This document shows positions 15,910-24,992 of a stretch of DNA of 64,000 nt, one piece after another (positions within the stretch are counted from its first letter, which is position 1; each line of letters opens with the position of its first letter). The stretch lies in NCBI RefSeq assembly GCF_001427635.1, contig NZ_LMHA01000002.1, positions 852,336 through 916,335 on the forward strand, read 5' to 3'. The notes under the pieces are model-generated. The model searched no databases. It had not been told where the DNA came from and saw only the letters and a program-made list of their open reading frames with translations. This DNA comes from Pseudoxanthomonas sp. Root65 (GTDB taxonomy: Bacteria > Pseudomonadota > Gammaproteobacteria > Xanthomonadales > Xanthomonadaceae). The position numbers were made by a program, and so were the translations under genes.

Positions 15910-16968
15910 TCAGGCGCCGGTCCTGTCCGCGACCGAGTCGCGCGCCACCAGCTGGTGCGGCACCACATGGTTGACGATCACGCGCGGGGACGGCGCGGTG
16001 CGCCGGATCTCGCGCAACAGGATGTCGATGGCAGCGTCGGCCATGGCGGCGACCGGCTGGTGGATGGTGGTCAGTTCAGGCCACACCATCGTCGCCGCCG
16101 AGGTGTCGTCGAAACCGACCACGGAGAGATCGCGCGGCACGTCGAGGCCGCGACGATGCGCCACCGACACCACTGCCGAGGCCATGTCGTCGTTGCTGGC
16201 GAAGATCGCGCTGGGAGGGCGGCGCAGCGCGAGCAGCTTCTCCGCCGCGTCCAGGCCGGACCGGTAGGTGAAGTAGCCGGGCTGGACGAGCTTGTCGTCG
16301 TAGGCGATGCCGGCTTCGGCCAGCGCGTCGCGGTAGCCCTGCCAGCGGTGCGCGCTGGCGGTCTGGTTGGGGTCGCCCTTGATGTAGCCGATGCGTGTGT
16401 GACCGCGTGCGATCAGGTACGAGACCATGTCATGGCTCGCGCGATGGTCATCGATGCGCACGCAGGAAATGGTGTCGCTGAAGTGGCCGGACGCGATGGA
16501 CACGACGGGCACGCCGGCATGCCGGAACTCCGACACGATCGCCTTCGACTCGCAGAGCGGGGGCGGAAGGATGACACCGGCCACGCTGGTGGCCAGTTGC
16601 CGTGCCGCTGCGCGGCGTCCGTCGGCGTCCAGGCCATCCCAGGTGGCGATCGCCAGCTGCGCCGCCGCCCGTGCCGATCCACGCAGTGCGCCGACCAGCA
16701 GCTCGCGCAGGTAGCTGGAGCTGGGATTGGTGTAGATCAACGCGATGCAGGTGTGCTGCGCCGCCGCGAGCGAACTGGCGGCCAGATTGGGGCGGTAACC
16801 CAGTTCGCGCACGCTGCGCATGACGCGCTCGCGGTTGCCATCGCGCACACCGGCATGGCCGTTGACCACGCGGGAGACGGTCATCGGCGACACGCCGGCA
16901 TGCGCCGCCACCTCGTCGATGGTGACGGCGCCGCCCTTCCTGCGCACTGCTTTGCTGGTCTTCTTCAC
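15910..16968 (-). CDS. LacI-family repressor of the xylan locus, copy 1
   Basis: A 352-residue LacI/GalR regulator. The N-terminal helix-turn-helix is VTIDEVAAHAGVSPMTVSRV, followed by the hinge helix PNLAASSLA. A periplasmic-binding-protein-like effector domain completes it (ASNDDMASAVVSVAHRRGLDVPRDLSVVGFDD). It is divergent from the TonB-dependent receptor gene, with a perfect LacI-type operator in between, so it most likely represses that operon until a xylo-oligosaccharide binds. It has a close paralogue at 31990-33051; identical blocks such as DVPRDLSVVGFDDTSAAT and MTVSRV suggest duplication. Both resemble XylR-type xylan regulators of Xanthomonas. The effector is inferred. Confidence 0.9.
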   Translation of the reverse strand: MKKTSKAVRRKGGAVTIDEVAAHAGVSPMTVSRVVNGHAGVRDGNRERVMRSVRELGYRPNLAASSLAAAQHTCIALIYTNPSSSYLRELLVGALRGSARAAAQLAIATWDGLDADGRRAAARQLATSVAGVILPPPLCESKAIVSEFRHAGVPVVSIASGHFSDTISCVRIDDHRASHDMVSYLIARGHTRIGYIKGDPNQTASAHRWQGYRDALAEAGIAYDDKLVQPGYFTYRSGLDAAEKLLALRRPPSAIFASNDDMASAVVSVAHRRGLDVPRDLSVVGFDDTSAATMVWPELTTIHQPVAAMADAAIDILLREIRRTAPSPRVIVNHVVPHQLVARDSVADRTGA

Positions 16969-17417
16969 GCAGTTACTTCCGTTGGATTCAGTGTTGGCGG
17001 GTTGGCGAAATCAGGATTACTTGCGCACGGACCGCGAGGGAAGCGGGTTTCCACGCGGCCTTGATGCTTCTTCCGGCGTGGCGGCATGCGGCCATGTGCG
17101 CTTTGTTGCGCTGCATGGTGACAAGCACGAACACGCGTGATTAGTCTGCGCTCCAACGCGATGGTAGCGCTACCACTCGATCACCATCCAACGGGATCAG
17201 CGGTTGCCTGTCCATCGCGCGAACGTCGTCTTACCACGCTTGAATCCGGAATGCGGAGCAGGGGCCTTCGGGGGCCCACCTTCGCCCTCCGGCCTGGAAG
17301 ACGGGCACTGCCCGTGGGCGCCCCCGGGAGGGGCGGTACATCACATAGACCGTAGCGAGAGGGGAGATCCATGAACGCGTGCAGTTTCCGTACCACTCCA
17401 GACCTGAGGGCACGTCA
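16969..17417. promoter_or_regulatory. Divergent regulatory region between lacI copy 1 and the TonB-dependent receptor
   Basis: This 449-bp gap contains the perfect operator at 17162-17175. Downstream of it is a GC-rich stretch (17250-17335) with several overlapping hairpin-forming G/C runs, and a GAGGG ribosome site just before the receptor start at 17418. The receptor transcript therefore probably has a leader of 200 bases or more. Nothing coding was recognised. Confidence 0.55.
17162..17175. promoter_or_regulatory. LacI-type operator (xyl-box-like), perfect palindrome
   Basis: TGGTAGCGCTACCA is a perfect 14-bp palindrome with the central CG typical of LacI/GalR operators. It resembles the xyl-box known from Xanthomonas xylan genes. 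Related sites occur at 24954-24967 and 33166-33179. Confidence 0.85.
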
Positions 17418-20400
17418 ATGAGCCGTAAGCTGGCGAAATTCAAATCGAGGGCCATGTTCACCTTCGTCGGGGGCGTGCTGGTCATCAACCCTGCTTTCGG
17501 ACAGGACGCGCCCGCACCGGCGCCGGCCGCGCAGGAACAGACGCAGTCCCAGCAAGCCACCGATCTGGACACGGTCGTGGTGACCGGCATCCGCAACAGC
17601 CTCAGCCAGGCAATGGACATCAAGCGGGACTCGGCCGGCGTGGTCGATGCGATCAGTGCCGAGGACATCGGCAAGTTCCCCGACACCAACCTGGCCGAGT
17701 CGTTGCAGCGCATCACCGGCATCTCGATCGAGCGCCGCGATGGTGAAGGCGCGCAGGTCACCGCGCGCGGCTTCGGTCCGCAGTTCAACATGGTCACCCT
17801 CAACGGCCGCCAGATGCCGGGTGCGGATGCGTTCGGTGCTTCCGGCCAGGTCGCCATCGGCGGCGTGGACGGCGGTACCCGCGCGTTCAACTTCGCCCAG
17901 CTCGCCGCCGAAGCCATCAACGGCATCGAGGTCTACAAGACCAGCCAGTCCCAAGTGCCCAGCGGCGGCATCGGCGCCACCATCAACATCCTGACCGCGC
18001 GCCCGTTCAACTACGACGGCTTCGTCGCCAACGCCGGGGCCAAGCTGGTCTCCGACCGCAGCCAGCCGTTCGAGAACGATCTGACGCCCGAGCTGTCCGG
18101 CATCTTCAGCTACAGCAACCCGGACAAGACCTTCGGTGTCAGCCTCAGCGCGAGCCAGCAGAAGCGCAAGGGCGGCTCGGTGCAGGCGACCGAGAACTAC
18201 TGGAACGTGCAGCCGTGGACCGGGACGATGCCGGGCAATCCGACGGTGGTCAACGCGCCCGGCGTCGGCGACCTGTACGCGCGGCCGAACGACCTGCGTT
18301 ATGCCTTCTCCGAGTTCGAGCGCGACCGCGTCAACGGCCAGGCCGTGGTGCAGTTCGCCCCGACCGACAGCCTGACCCTGACGCTGGACTACACCTATTC
18401 GACCAACGAGATCACCGAGAACCGCGGCGAGCAGGCGATGTGGTTGCAGAACAGCAACTACACCGACGTCGAATTCGACACCAGCGGTGCGGTGGCCACG
18501 CCGATCTACATCCGCGAAATCGCCGGTACCAAGGATTTCGGCCTCGAGCAGCAGCGCACCATGCAGAAGTACAAGCTGGGTTCGCTGGGCCTGAACGCGG
18601 TGTGGGACGTCAACGACCGCTTGCGCCTCAGCTTCGATGCGCATAACTCGAAGAACGAAAGCCGGCCGAACGATCCGCTGACCGGTGGCGGCTCGATCTT
18701 CATGAGCATCGCGGGTACCAACAACTGCACGACCGGTCCGCATTGCGGCGGCACCTGGGTTCAGGAGCTGCAGTTCAACAATGGCTTGCCGTTCGGCACG
18801 CAGACCTGGTATCCGACCAATGCCGACGCGATCGCCGGTACCAACGGCGTGGTCAATCCGGGCTTCGTGGAAGGTGAGATCGGCTCGCAGGTGCTGCGCA
18901 TCAACGCGCAGACCCAGGTCAGCGAGATCAAGCAGGGCCGCATCGACGGCGAATGGAACTTCGACAGCGGCCGCTTCCAGTTCGGTGTCGACAGCTCAAA
19001 GTCCTCGACGCACCGGCTGCAGGCCGCAGAAAACTATTCGACCCTGGGCGACTGGGGTGTGGGTAACGTGAACGGCGACGTCGCCGACGGGCTGATGGAT
19101 CTGATCAAGCCGTACGACATCGCCGGATTGTTCAACGACTACAGCGTCGGCAGCAGCAATGGTGCATGGCGGGGCGACGCCGGTGAACTGGCGCAGTGGG
19201 CCGCCGACAACTATGGCGCCGGCATTGGCGTGAGTCCGCAGAACTCGGCCGACGACCGGGTGGAGGAAGACACCAAGTCCGCATACGTGCAGGTGGAGTT
19301 CGAGGGCGAACTGGGCGGCATGCGGACCAATACCCGCGTGGGCGTGCGTTACGAGACGACCAAGGTGGTATCGAGCTCGGTCATCGCCATTCCCGAGGCC
19401 ATCGAGTGGTCGGCCAACAACGACTTCCGCATCGTGCTTTCCGATGAGAAGCAGCCTTTCAGCGAAAGGGCCAGCTACAGCTACGTGCTGCCCAACCTGG
19501 ATTTCAGCATCGACTTCACTGACGAGCTGAAGGGCCGTGCCTCGTTCGGCAAGAGCATCGCACGCGCGCCGTACGGCAATCTCTATGCCGGCCCCGGTAC
19601 TGCCCAGCAGCCGTTCGGCTCGGTGCTGCTCGATCCCTCGGTTCGCGCCAGCGGCAACGATCAGAATCCGATGCTGAAGCCGCTGGAATCGGACAACCTG
19701 GATCTCGCGCTGGAGTGGTACTTCGCTGACGCGAGCTACCTGTCGGTGACGTACTGGAACAAGTCGGTCGCCAACTTCATCGGCAACGGCGTGAACCAGC
19801 AATCGCTGTACGGCCTGACCGACCCGACGTCCGGCCCGGATGCCCAAGCGGCACTGGCCTTCCTCCAGAGCGCCGCCTGTGCAGTCCAGGTGGGCCCGGC
19901 CAATGCGGCCGCCTGCTCGGGCAACGACACCTCGCTGTTCACCGCGTTGGCGCTGTTGCGCAACGATCCTGCCGGGTTGGCTGCGTTCGACGGTACCGGA
20001 GCGCAGGCGCTGGCGACGGAAGCGGCCTACAACCTGGTGGGCGAAGCCGACGATCCGTTGTACCTGTTCAACGTCAACCGTCCGGTCAACCAGAACCAGG
20101 CGAAGTTGAGCGGCTGGGAGATCGGCGGGCAGTACTTCTTCGGCGACAGCGGTTTCGGCATCCTGGCCAACTACACCGTCGTCAACGGCGATGTGGGATA
20201 CAACAACGCCGGTGATCCGGGCATCGACCAGTTCGCGCTCACCGGCCTCAGCGACACGGCCAACGCGATGTTCATGTTCGAGAAGTACGGTTGGTCGGTG
20301 CGCCTGGCATGGAACTGGCGCGACGAGTACCTGATCCTCGCCAACCAGGGCGCCAGCCGCAATCCGTACTATGTGGAAGAGTACGAGCAGTGGGACCTGA

Positions 20401-20558
20401 GCGTGAACTACACGCTCAACGATCACTGGTCGTTTGGCCTGGAAGCGATCAACCTGACCGGCGAGGACGTGCGCTGGCACGCCCGTACCGATCAGATGAT
20501 CGTCAAGCTGGCCGACCAGAGCCCGCGCTACATGGTGGGGGTGCGCTACAAGTTCTGA
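17418..20558 (+). CDS. TonB-dependent receptor, probable xylo-oligosaccharide transporter
   Basis: An outer-membrane active transporter of 1046 residues. There is a signal peptide (to about FGQD), an Ala/Pro/Gln-rich linker and a TonB-box-like DLDTVVVTGI (about 50-59). The plug domain follows (FPDTNLAESLQRITGISIERR, VTARGFGPQFNMVTLNGRQ). A long 22-strand-type barrel ends in the aromatic residue of YMVGVRYKF. It belongs to the large TonB-receptor subfamily that carries oligosaccharides in Xanthomonas and Caulobacter. It is divergent from a LacI gene with a perfect operator between. It heads a module with SapC, cupin, halogenase and DUF6445 genes. ATG 17418 is preceded by GAGGG. Xylan-fragment specificity comes from context. 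Confidence 0.9.
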   Translation: MSRKLAKFKSRAMFTFVGGVLVINPAFGQDAPAPAPAAQEQTQSQQATDLDTVVVTGIRNSLSQAMDIKRDSAGVVDAISAEDIGKFPDTNLAESLQRITGISIERRDGEGAQVTARGFGPQFNMVTLNGRQMPGADAFGASGQVAIGGVDGGTRAFNFAQLAAEAINGIEVYKTSQSQVPSGGIGATINILTARPFNYDGFVANAGAKLVSDRSQPFENDLTPELSGIFSYSNPDKTFGVSLSASQQKRKGGSVQATENYWNVQPWTGTMPGNPTVVNAPGVGDLYARPNDLRYAFSEFERDRVNGQAVVQFAPTDSLTLTLDYTYSTNEITENRGEQAMWLQNSNYTDVEFDTSGAVATPIYIREIAGTKDFGLEQQRTMQKYKLGSLGLNAVWDVNDRLRLSFDAHNSKNESRPNDPLTGGGSIFMSIAGTNNCTTGPHCGGTWVQELQFNNGLPFGTQTWYPTNADAIAGTNGVVNPGFVEGEIGSQVLRINAQTQVSEIKQGRIDGEWNFDSGRFQFGVDSSKSSTHRLQAAENYSTLGDWGVGNVNGDVADGLMDLIKPYDIAGLFNDYSVGSSNGAWRGDAGELAQWAADNYGAGIGVSPQNSADDRVEEDTKSAYVQVEFEGELGGMRTNTRVGVRYETTKVVSSSVIAIPEAIEWSANNDFRIVLSDEKQPFSERASYSYVLPNLDFSIDFTDELKGRASFGKSIARAPYGNLYAGPGTAQQPFGSVLLDPSVRASGNDQNPMLKPLESDNLDLALEWYFADASYLSVTYWNKSVANFIGNGVNQQSLYGLTDPTSGPDAQAALAFLQSAACAVQVGPANAAACSGNDTSLFTALALLRNDPAGLAAFDGTGAQALATEAAYNLVGEADDPLYLFNVNRPVNQNQAKLSGWEIGGQYFFGDSGFGILANYTVVNGDVGYNNAGDPGIDQFALTGLSDTANAMFMFEKYGWSVRLAWNWRDEYLILANQGASRNPYYVEEYEQWDLSVNYTLNDHWSFGLEAINLTGEDVRWHARTDQMIVKLADQSPRYMVGVRYKF

Positions 20559-20595
20559 GTTTGGCGACAGACGCCCTCTCCGGATGTCGCCAAGG

Positions 20596-20625
20596 GGGCC
20601 GCTGCGCAAGCAGCGGTCCTTTTTT
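20596..20625 (+). terminator. Rho-independent terminator after the TonB-dependent receptor
   Basis: A 10-bp stem (20596-20605 with 20610-20619, one G-T wobble) with a GCAA tetraloop is followed by six T residues (20620-20625). It sits 38 bp after the receptor stop. The downstream sapC-cupin-halogenase genes would then need read-through or their own promoter. Confidence 0.88.
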
Positions 20626-20715
20626 CCAGGTGTGTCGCCCCGACGTACCGTCCCGCGGATCGTCCGCCGGCGGTACCATGTCGACGCATGTCTTCCGACG
20701 GGATTGGACAAGACG

Positions 20716-21474
20716 ATGGGCCGTTACGAACTTCTCAACAACATCGCGCACCGCGACCTGCGCGTGGCGACCGCCTTCGGTCCCGAGTACGGCGACGACG
20801 TGGGCATGGTGCCGGCATTCCCCAGCGAGTTCGCCGAACTGCAGCGCGAATACCCGATCTTCCTTCGCAAGGACGCCACGACCGGCGACTGGCAGTCCGT
20901 CGTGCTGCTGGGTTTCGAGCAGCGCGAGAACCTCTTCCTGCAGGATGGCCGCTGGAATGCCACCTACCTGCCCGGAGCGGTGGCCAAGGGCCCGTTCCTG
21001 ATCGGCTTCCAGGAGCAGCGCATCGAGGGCGAGCTCATGCAGGAAGCGGTGATGCACGTGGATCTGGATCATCCGCGCGTGAATACCGCGAGCGGCGAAC
21101 CCGTGTTCCTGCCGCAGGGCGGTACCAGCCCGTATCTCGACCACATCGCAACGGTGCTGCGCGGCATCCGCGATGGCAGCGCCTACGGCACGGCGATGTT
21201 CGCCGCGCTCGACGCCAAGGGCCTGATACAGCCCGTCAACCTGGACGTGCAGGTCGACGAGCGTCACCGCGTGGTCGTCAACGGTCTGCACGGCATCGAC
21301 CGCGAGCGGCTGGCCGCGCTGGACGGTCCGGCATTGCTGGAGCTCAACCGTGCCGGCTATCTGGAAGGTGCATACCTGATGCTGGCATCACTGCACAACA
21401 TGCGCCGCCTGATGGCCGAGAAGCAGCGCCGCCTGCGCACGCAGGACGCCGCGCCCTCTGCCGGCAACAACTGA
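20716..21474 (+). CDS. SapC family protein
   Basis: A 252-residue soluble protein of the SapC family (named after a Campylobacter S-layer region protein, function unclear). The family sequence is seen in the N-terminal MGRYELLNNIAHRDLRV, the VPAFPSEFAELQREYPIFLR segment and LLGFEQRENLFL. The start is ATG 20716, giving the usual family length. SapC genes commonly follow TonB-dependent receptors together with cupin and tryptophan-halogenase-like genes in Caulobacter and Xanthomonas carbohydrate loci, as here. The cupin gene begins 3 bp after its stop. No transmembrane or signal segment is seen; the biochemical role is unknown. Confidence 0.85.
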   Translation: MGRYELLNNIAHRDLRVATAFGPEYGDDVGMVPAFPSEFAELQREYPIFLRKDATTGDWQSVVLLGFEQRENLFLQDGRWNATYLPGAVAKGPFLIGFQEQRIEGELMQEAVMHVDLDHPRVNTASGEPVFLPQGGTSPYLDHIATVLRGIRDGSAYGTAMFAALDAKGLIQPVNLDVQVDERHRVVVNGLHGIDRERLAALDGPALLELNRAGYLEGAYLMLASLHNMRRLMAEKQRRLRTQDAAPSAGNN

Positions 21475-21477
21475 CCC

Positions 21478-22497
21478 ATGGCGGACGGCAGCCCGATACG
21501 CACGCTGGAGGCCGTCGATGCCGACGCGCTGCCGTTGGATGCGTTGCTGGCCGACGGAGAACCGGTGGTACTGCGCGGCATCGCGCGCGACTGGGGCCTG
21601 GTACACGCGGGATCGCGCTCCACGCAGGAGGCCATGGCCTATCTCCGCGGCTTCGATGCGGGCGTGCCGATCCAGTACTCGTTCAGCGACCCCGAGATAG
21701 AGGGGCGCCCGTTCTACAACGACGACTTCACCTGCTTGAATTTCGAGGTCCGGCGCGGCCTGCTGGCGCAGGTGCTGGACGAGATCACCGACCATCTGCA
21801 GGATGCCCGGCCGCCGACGTACTACATCGCCTCGCTGCTGATTGATCGGGCGCTGCCGGGCTTTTCGCAAGCCAATGATCTGGGCCTGGCCGCACGCGGA
21901 ATCGAGGCGCCGCCCAGCATCTGGATCGGCAATCGCGTGGTGGCGTCCTGTCATTTCGATGCGCCGGACAACCTGGCGTGCTGCGCGGTGGGCAGGCGGC
22001 AGTTCACCCTGTTTCCGCCCGAGCAGATCGAGAATCTCTACCCGGGACCGTTCGAGCCCACGCCGGGCGGGCAGGTCGTCAGCGTGGTCGATTTCGACAG
22101 GCCCGACTTCGCGCGCTATCCGCGCTTCCGTACAGCGCTGGCATCTGCACGGACGGCACTGCTCGAACCCGGCGATGCCCTCTTCATCCCCAGCATGTGG
22201 TGGCACCACGTGCGCAGCCTCGAGCCGTTCAACGTTCTGGTGAATTACTGGTGGCGCCGTTCACCTGCGTTCCTGTCCTCGCCGCTGCCCGCGCTGCATC
22301 ACGCGCTGTGGACGCTGCGCGACCTGCCGGCGCACGAGAAGCAGGCGTGGGCGAAGATCTTCGATTACTACGTATTCGGTCCGGGCGAGCGGGCGGGCGA
22401 GCACCTGCCCGAGCAGGCCCGCGACCTGCTGGGACCGATCGATGAAACGCAGGCGCGTCGCATCCGCGCCATGCTGCTGGCTCGACTCAACCGCTGA
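21478..22497 (+). CDS. Cupin-like (JmjC/FIH-type) Fe(II)/2-oxoglutarate oxygenase
   Basis: The 339-residue product has the Cupin_8 fold. The metal-binding HxD (His159, Asp161, in SCHFDAPDNL) and the distal His in MWWHHVRSLEPFNVLVNYWW fit a Fe(II)/2-oxoglutarate hydroxylase of the FIH/JmjC type. The RRQFTLFPPEQIENLYPGP strand is also typical. The C-terminal 80 residues are helical and often pack as a dimer module. It lies 3 bp after sapC and 13 bp before the halogenase start, so it is part of one operon. The substrate is unknown; the co-occurrence of two oxidative enzymes suggests modification of a sugar, phenolic or peptide ligand taken up by the receptor. Confidence 0.85.
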   Translation: MADGSPIRTLEAVDADALPLDALLADGEPVVLRGIARDWGLVHAGSRSTQEAMAYLRGFDAGVPIQYSFSDPEIEGRPFYNDDFTCLNFEVRRGLLAQVLDEITDHLQDARPPTYYIASLLIDRALPGFSQANDLGLAARGIEAPPSIWIGNRVVASCHFDAPDNLACCAVGRRQFTLFPPEQIENLYPGPFEPTPGGQVVSVVDFDRPDFARYPRFRTALASARTALLEPGDALFIPSMWWHHVRSLEPFNVLVNYWWRRSPAFLSSPLPALHHALWTLRDLPAHEKQAWAKIFDYYVFGPGERAGEHLPEQARDLLGPIDETQARRIRAMLLARLNR

Positions 22498-22510
22498 CGG
22501 GAGCATTGCC

Positions 22511-24043
22511 TTGGACTCTCCTACGACACCCGAAGGACGTATCCGCAAGGTCGTCATCGCCGGTGGTGGTACTGCCGGATGGCTGGCCGGCTGCGCGCTG
22601 GCGCACCAGTTCCGCGACCGGCTGGACATCACCCTGGTCGAATCCGAGCAGATCGGCACGGTCGGGGTGGGCGAATCCACCGTGCCGCCGATCCGCACCT
22701 TCCATCGTTTCCTACAGATCGACGAGCAGGAATTCCTGCGTGCCGTCGCCGGTACGTTCAAGCTCTCGATCTCGTTCGAGAACTGGCGCCGTCCCGGCGA
22801 GCGCTACATCCATCCGTTCGGCATCACCGGGCAGGGCACGTGGGCGGCGGCGTTCCATCATTTCTGGCTGGACAGCCTGCGACGCGGCATGACGTCGGAA
22901 CTGGGCGACTTCTGCCTGGAAACCGTCGCCTCGCGCGGCGACTTGTTCTCGCTGCAGACCCAGCCGCAGGTGAACTACGCCTACCACTTCGATGCAGGGC
23001 TGTACGCGAAATTCCTGCGGCGCATCGCCGAGGGCCACGGTCTGCGGCGGGTGGAAGGGAAGATCCGCGAGGTCAGGCAACATGCGCATGACGGCGCGGT
23101 GCAATCGTTGGTGCTGGAAGACGGCCAGGTCATCGAAGGCGATCTGTTCATCGATTGCACGGGCTTCCGTGGACTGCTGATCGAACAGACGCTGCATACC
23201 GGCTACGAGGACTGGAATGAGTGGCTGCCCAGCGACCGCGCCGTCGCGGTGCAGACCGAATCGGTAGGACCACCCGTGCCGTACACCCGCGCCATCGCGC
23301 ACGAGGCGGGCTGGCGCTGGCATATCCCGCTGCAGCACCGCGTGGGCTGCGGGCTGGTGTTCTCCAGCCGGCACATGTCCGATGACGAGGCGCGCGCCAA
23401 GCTGCTGCGCGATGTCGGTGCACCGGCCCTGCGTGATCCTTGGCTGGTGCCGTTCCGTACCGGACGCCGGTTGAAGGCGTGGAACAGGAACGTGGTGTCG
23501 CTGGGCCTGGCCAGCGGTTTCATCGAGCCGCTGGAATCGACCAGCATCCATCTGGCCATCAGCGCCGTGGTGCGGCTGATCCAGCTGTTTCCCTTCGACG
23601 GCATCGCCTCGTCACTGGTGGACCTGTACAACGATGTCAGCCGCGCGGAAATGGAGCACGTGCGGGATTTCATCATCCTCCACTACCACGCCACGCAGCG
23701 CGACGAGCCCATGTGGAAGGCCTGTCGCGAGATGGCGCTACCCGATTCGCTGGAGATACGGCTGCGCGCCTGGCGCGAGCGCGCACATGCCTGGCAGGAT
23801 GCGGACGAGTTGTTCCGCGTCGATTCCTGGACCCACGTGCTGCTCGGCCAGGGCATCCAGCCGGGAAGCCCGCATCCGCTCGCGCGCGCCCTGGCGGACG
23901 ATGATCTGCGCACGTTGCTGCAGTCGATCCGGCAACCCATCGAGCGCGCCGTCGCGCAGATGCCGTCGCAGCAGGCCTTCATCGAGCGCTACTGCAAGGC
24001 CGCGCCAGAGGTGTGGCCGTCCCCCCGCGCCGTGACCGCATAG
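22511..24043 (+). CDS. Flavin-dependent tryptophan-halogenase family protein
   Basis: The 510-residue protein starts with a FAD-binding motif IAGGGTAGWLAG (residues about 16-27). It contains the family signature GWRWHIPLQHRVGCG (about 265-280), GEST-type VGVGESTVPP, and the C-terminal FIEPLESTSIHLA segment. These are hallmarks of the flavin-dependent halogenase family PF04820. The start is TTG 22511, which has GGGAG 7 bases upstream. An upstream ATG at 22442 would overlap the cupin gene with non-conserved sequence. Members next to TonB-dependent receptors are common, but their substrates are rarely known; tryptophan halogenation should not be assumed. It is flanked by two putative 2OG-oxygenase-fold proteins. 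Confidence 0.88.
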   Translation: MDSPTTPEGRIRKVVIAGGGTAGWLAGCALAHQFRDRLDITLVESEQIGTVGVGESTVPPIRTFHRFLQIDEQEFLRAVAGTFKLSISFENWRRPGERYIHPFGITGQGTWAAAFHHFWLDSLRRGMTSELGDFCLETVASRGDLFSLQTQPQVNYAYHFDAGLYAKFLRRIAEGHGLRRVEGKIREVRQHAHDGAVQSLVLEDGQVIEGDLFIDCTGFRGLLIEQTLHTGYEDWNEWLPSDRAVAVQTESVGPPVPYTRAIAHEAGWRWHIPLQHRVGCGLVFSSRHMSDDEARAKLLRDVGAPALRDPWLVPFRTGRRLKAWNRNVVSLGLASGFIEPLESTSIHLAISAVVRLIQLFPFDGIASSLVDLYNDVSRAEMEHVRDFIILHYHATQRDEPMWKACREMALPDSLEIRLRAWRERAHAWQDADELFRVDSWTHVLLGQGIQPGSPHPLARALADDDLRTLLQSIRQPIERAVAQMPSQQAFIERYCKAAPEVWPSPRAVTA

Positions 24044-24064
24044 CCGGGGCGGGGACACTGGCGC

Positions 24065-24763
24065 ATGCTGATCTCGCCGCATCCGGAGATCCGGATCAGC
24101 CGACACGTCATTGGCCGCGAGCATGCGCCGCTGCTGGTCGTCGACAACGTGCTGGCCGATCCCGAGCGCATGCTGCGCAAGGCGGCGAGCCGGTCGTTCG
24201 AGAAGATGCCGGGCATGTTCCCCGGCATCCGGTCGCCGGCACCGCTGTCCTATCAGTCGTTCCTGGAAGCATTGTTGAATCCGCTGCTGCGCGAGACCTT
24301 CGATCTGGAACCGGGCCGCTTCGTGTTCCCGATGTGCCACTTCTCGCTGGTGACGCAGCCACCGGACACGCTGCATTTCCTGCAGCGGGTGCCGCACATC
24401 GATTCCGTCAGCGGGCAGGGTCTTGCCACGGTGCACTACCTGTTCCGTGGCCCATGGGGTGGCACGGATTTCTACCGGCATCGACGCAGCGGGTTCGAGT
24501 ACGTCGACGAAAGCCGGCACGCGGCCTACTTCGAGTGCCTCGCGCAGGAGAGCCGCGAACAGGCCGCGCTAGCCAACGGATACATCGATGGCGATACGGC
24601 GCTGTACGAGCGCGTCGGCGATGTGGAGGGCGTGTTCAACCGGCTTGTGGTGTACCGGCGCAACTCGCTGCACTCGGGACGGATCGACAGCGGCAGGCCA
24701 CTGCCGGCCGACCCGCAGCAGGGCCGGCTGTCGATCAATGCCTTCATCGATATCGCGCGGTGA
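24065..24763 (+). CDS. DUF6445 family protein, 2OG-oxygenase-like
   Basis: The 232-residue protein resembles DUF6445. It has a HxD pair in VPHIDSVSGQG and a later His in NSLHSGRID near the C terminus, with a basic YRR before it. This spacing suggests a 2-oxoglutarate/Fe(II) oxygenase-like fold, as in prolyl-hydroxylase relatives. There is no signal peptide. It starts 21 bp after the halogenase and closes the receptor-associated module. It has been seen with SapC, cupin and halogenase genes in similar loci (from memory). No reaction is assigned. The gap to xylB carries a LacI-type operator, so xylB begins a new transcription unit. Confidence 0.75.
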   Translation: MLISPHPEIRISRHVIGREHAPLLVVDNVLADPERMLRKAASRSFEKMPGMFPGIRSPAPLSYQSFLEALLNPLLRETFDLEPGRFVFPMCHFSLVTQPPDTLHFLQRVPHIDSVSGQGLATVHYLFRGPWGGTDFYRHRRSGFEYVDESRHAAYFECLAQESREQAALANGYIDGDTALYERVGDVEGVFNRLVVYRRNSLHSGRIDSGRPLPADPQQGRLSINAFIDIAR

Positions 24764-24953
24764 CCTGCACGCTCCGGCGTTGCCAGTGGGGCGGGTGTTG
24801 GGGTGGTGCAAGTCATTGTGGGGAAATGGTTTTTGCGGCGCAGCAGGCTTTTTCTGCGGCTGCTGGTTACAGTGCGGCATCGCGGCCGCCGAGCAACAGG
24901 GCGGTGCGCAGGAAGGGAGCGGATGGGCGGTTCCCTTTTTTTGAAAGCTGAAA

Positions 24954-24967
24954 TGGTAGCGCTAACT
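24954..24967. promoter_or_regulatory. LacI-type operator upstream of xylB
   Basis: TGGTAGCGCTAACT matches the perfect operator at 17162 at 12 of 14 positions. It sits 26 bp before the xylB start codon and just upstream of its GGAGG ribosome site, a position that would block transcription initiation. Confidence 0.8.
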
Positions 24968-24992
24968 TTTCGCGGGTCGGAGGCGGTGTTCG

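Noticed and set aside
22511..24043. Halogenase as part of an antibiotic biosynthetic cluster
   Set aside because: No NRPS, PKS or RiPP genes are nearby; the SapC/cupin/TonB-receptor context indicates a receptor-associated module.
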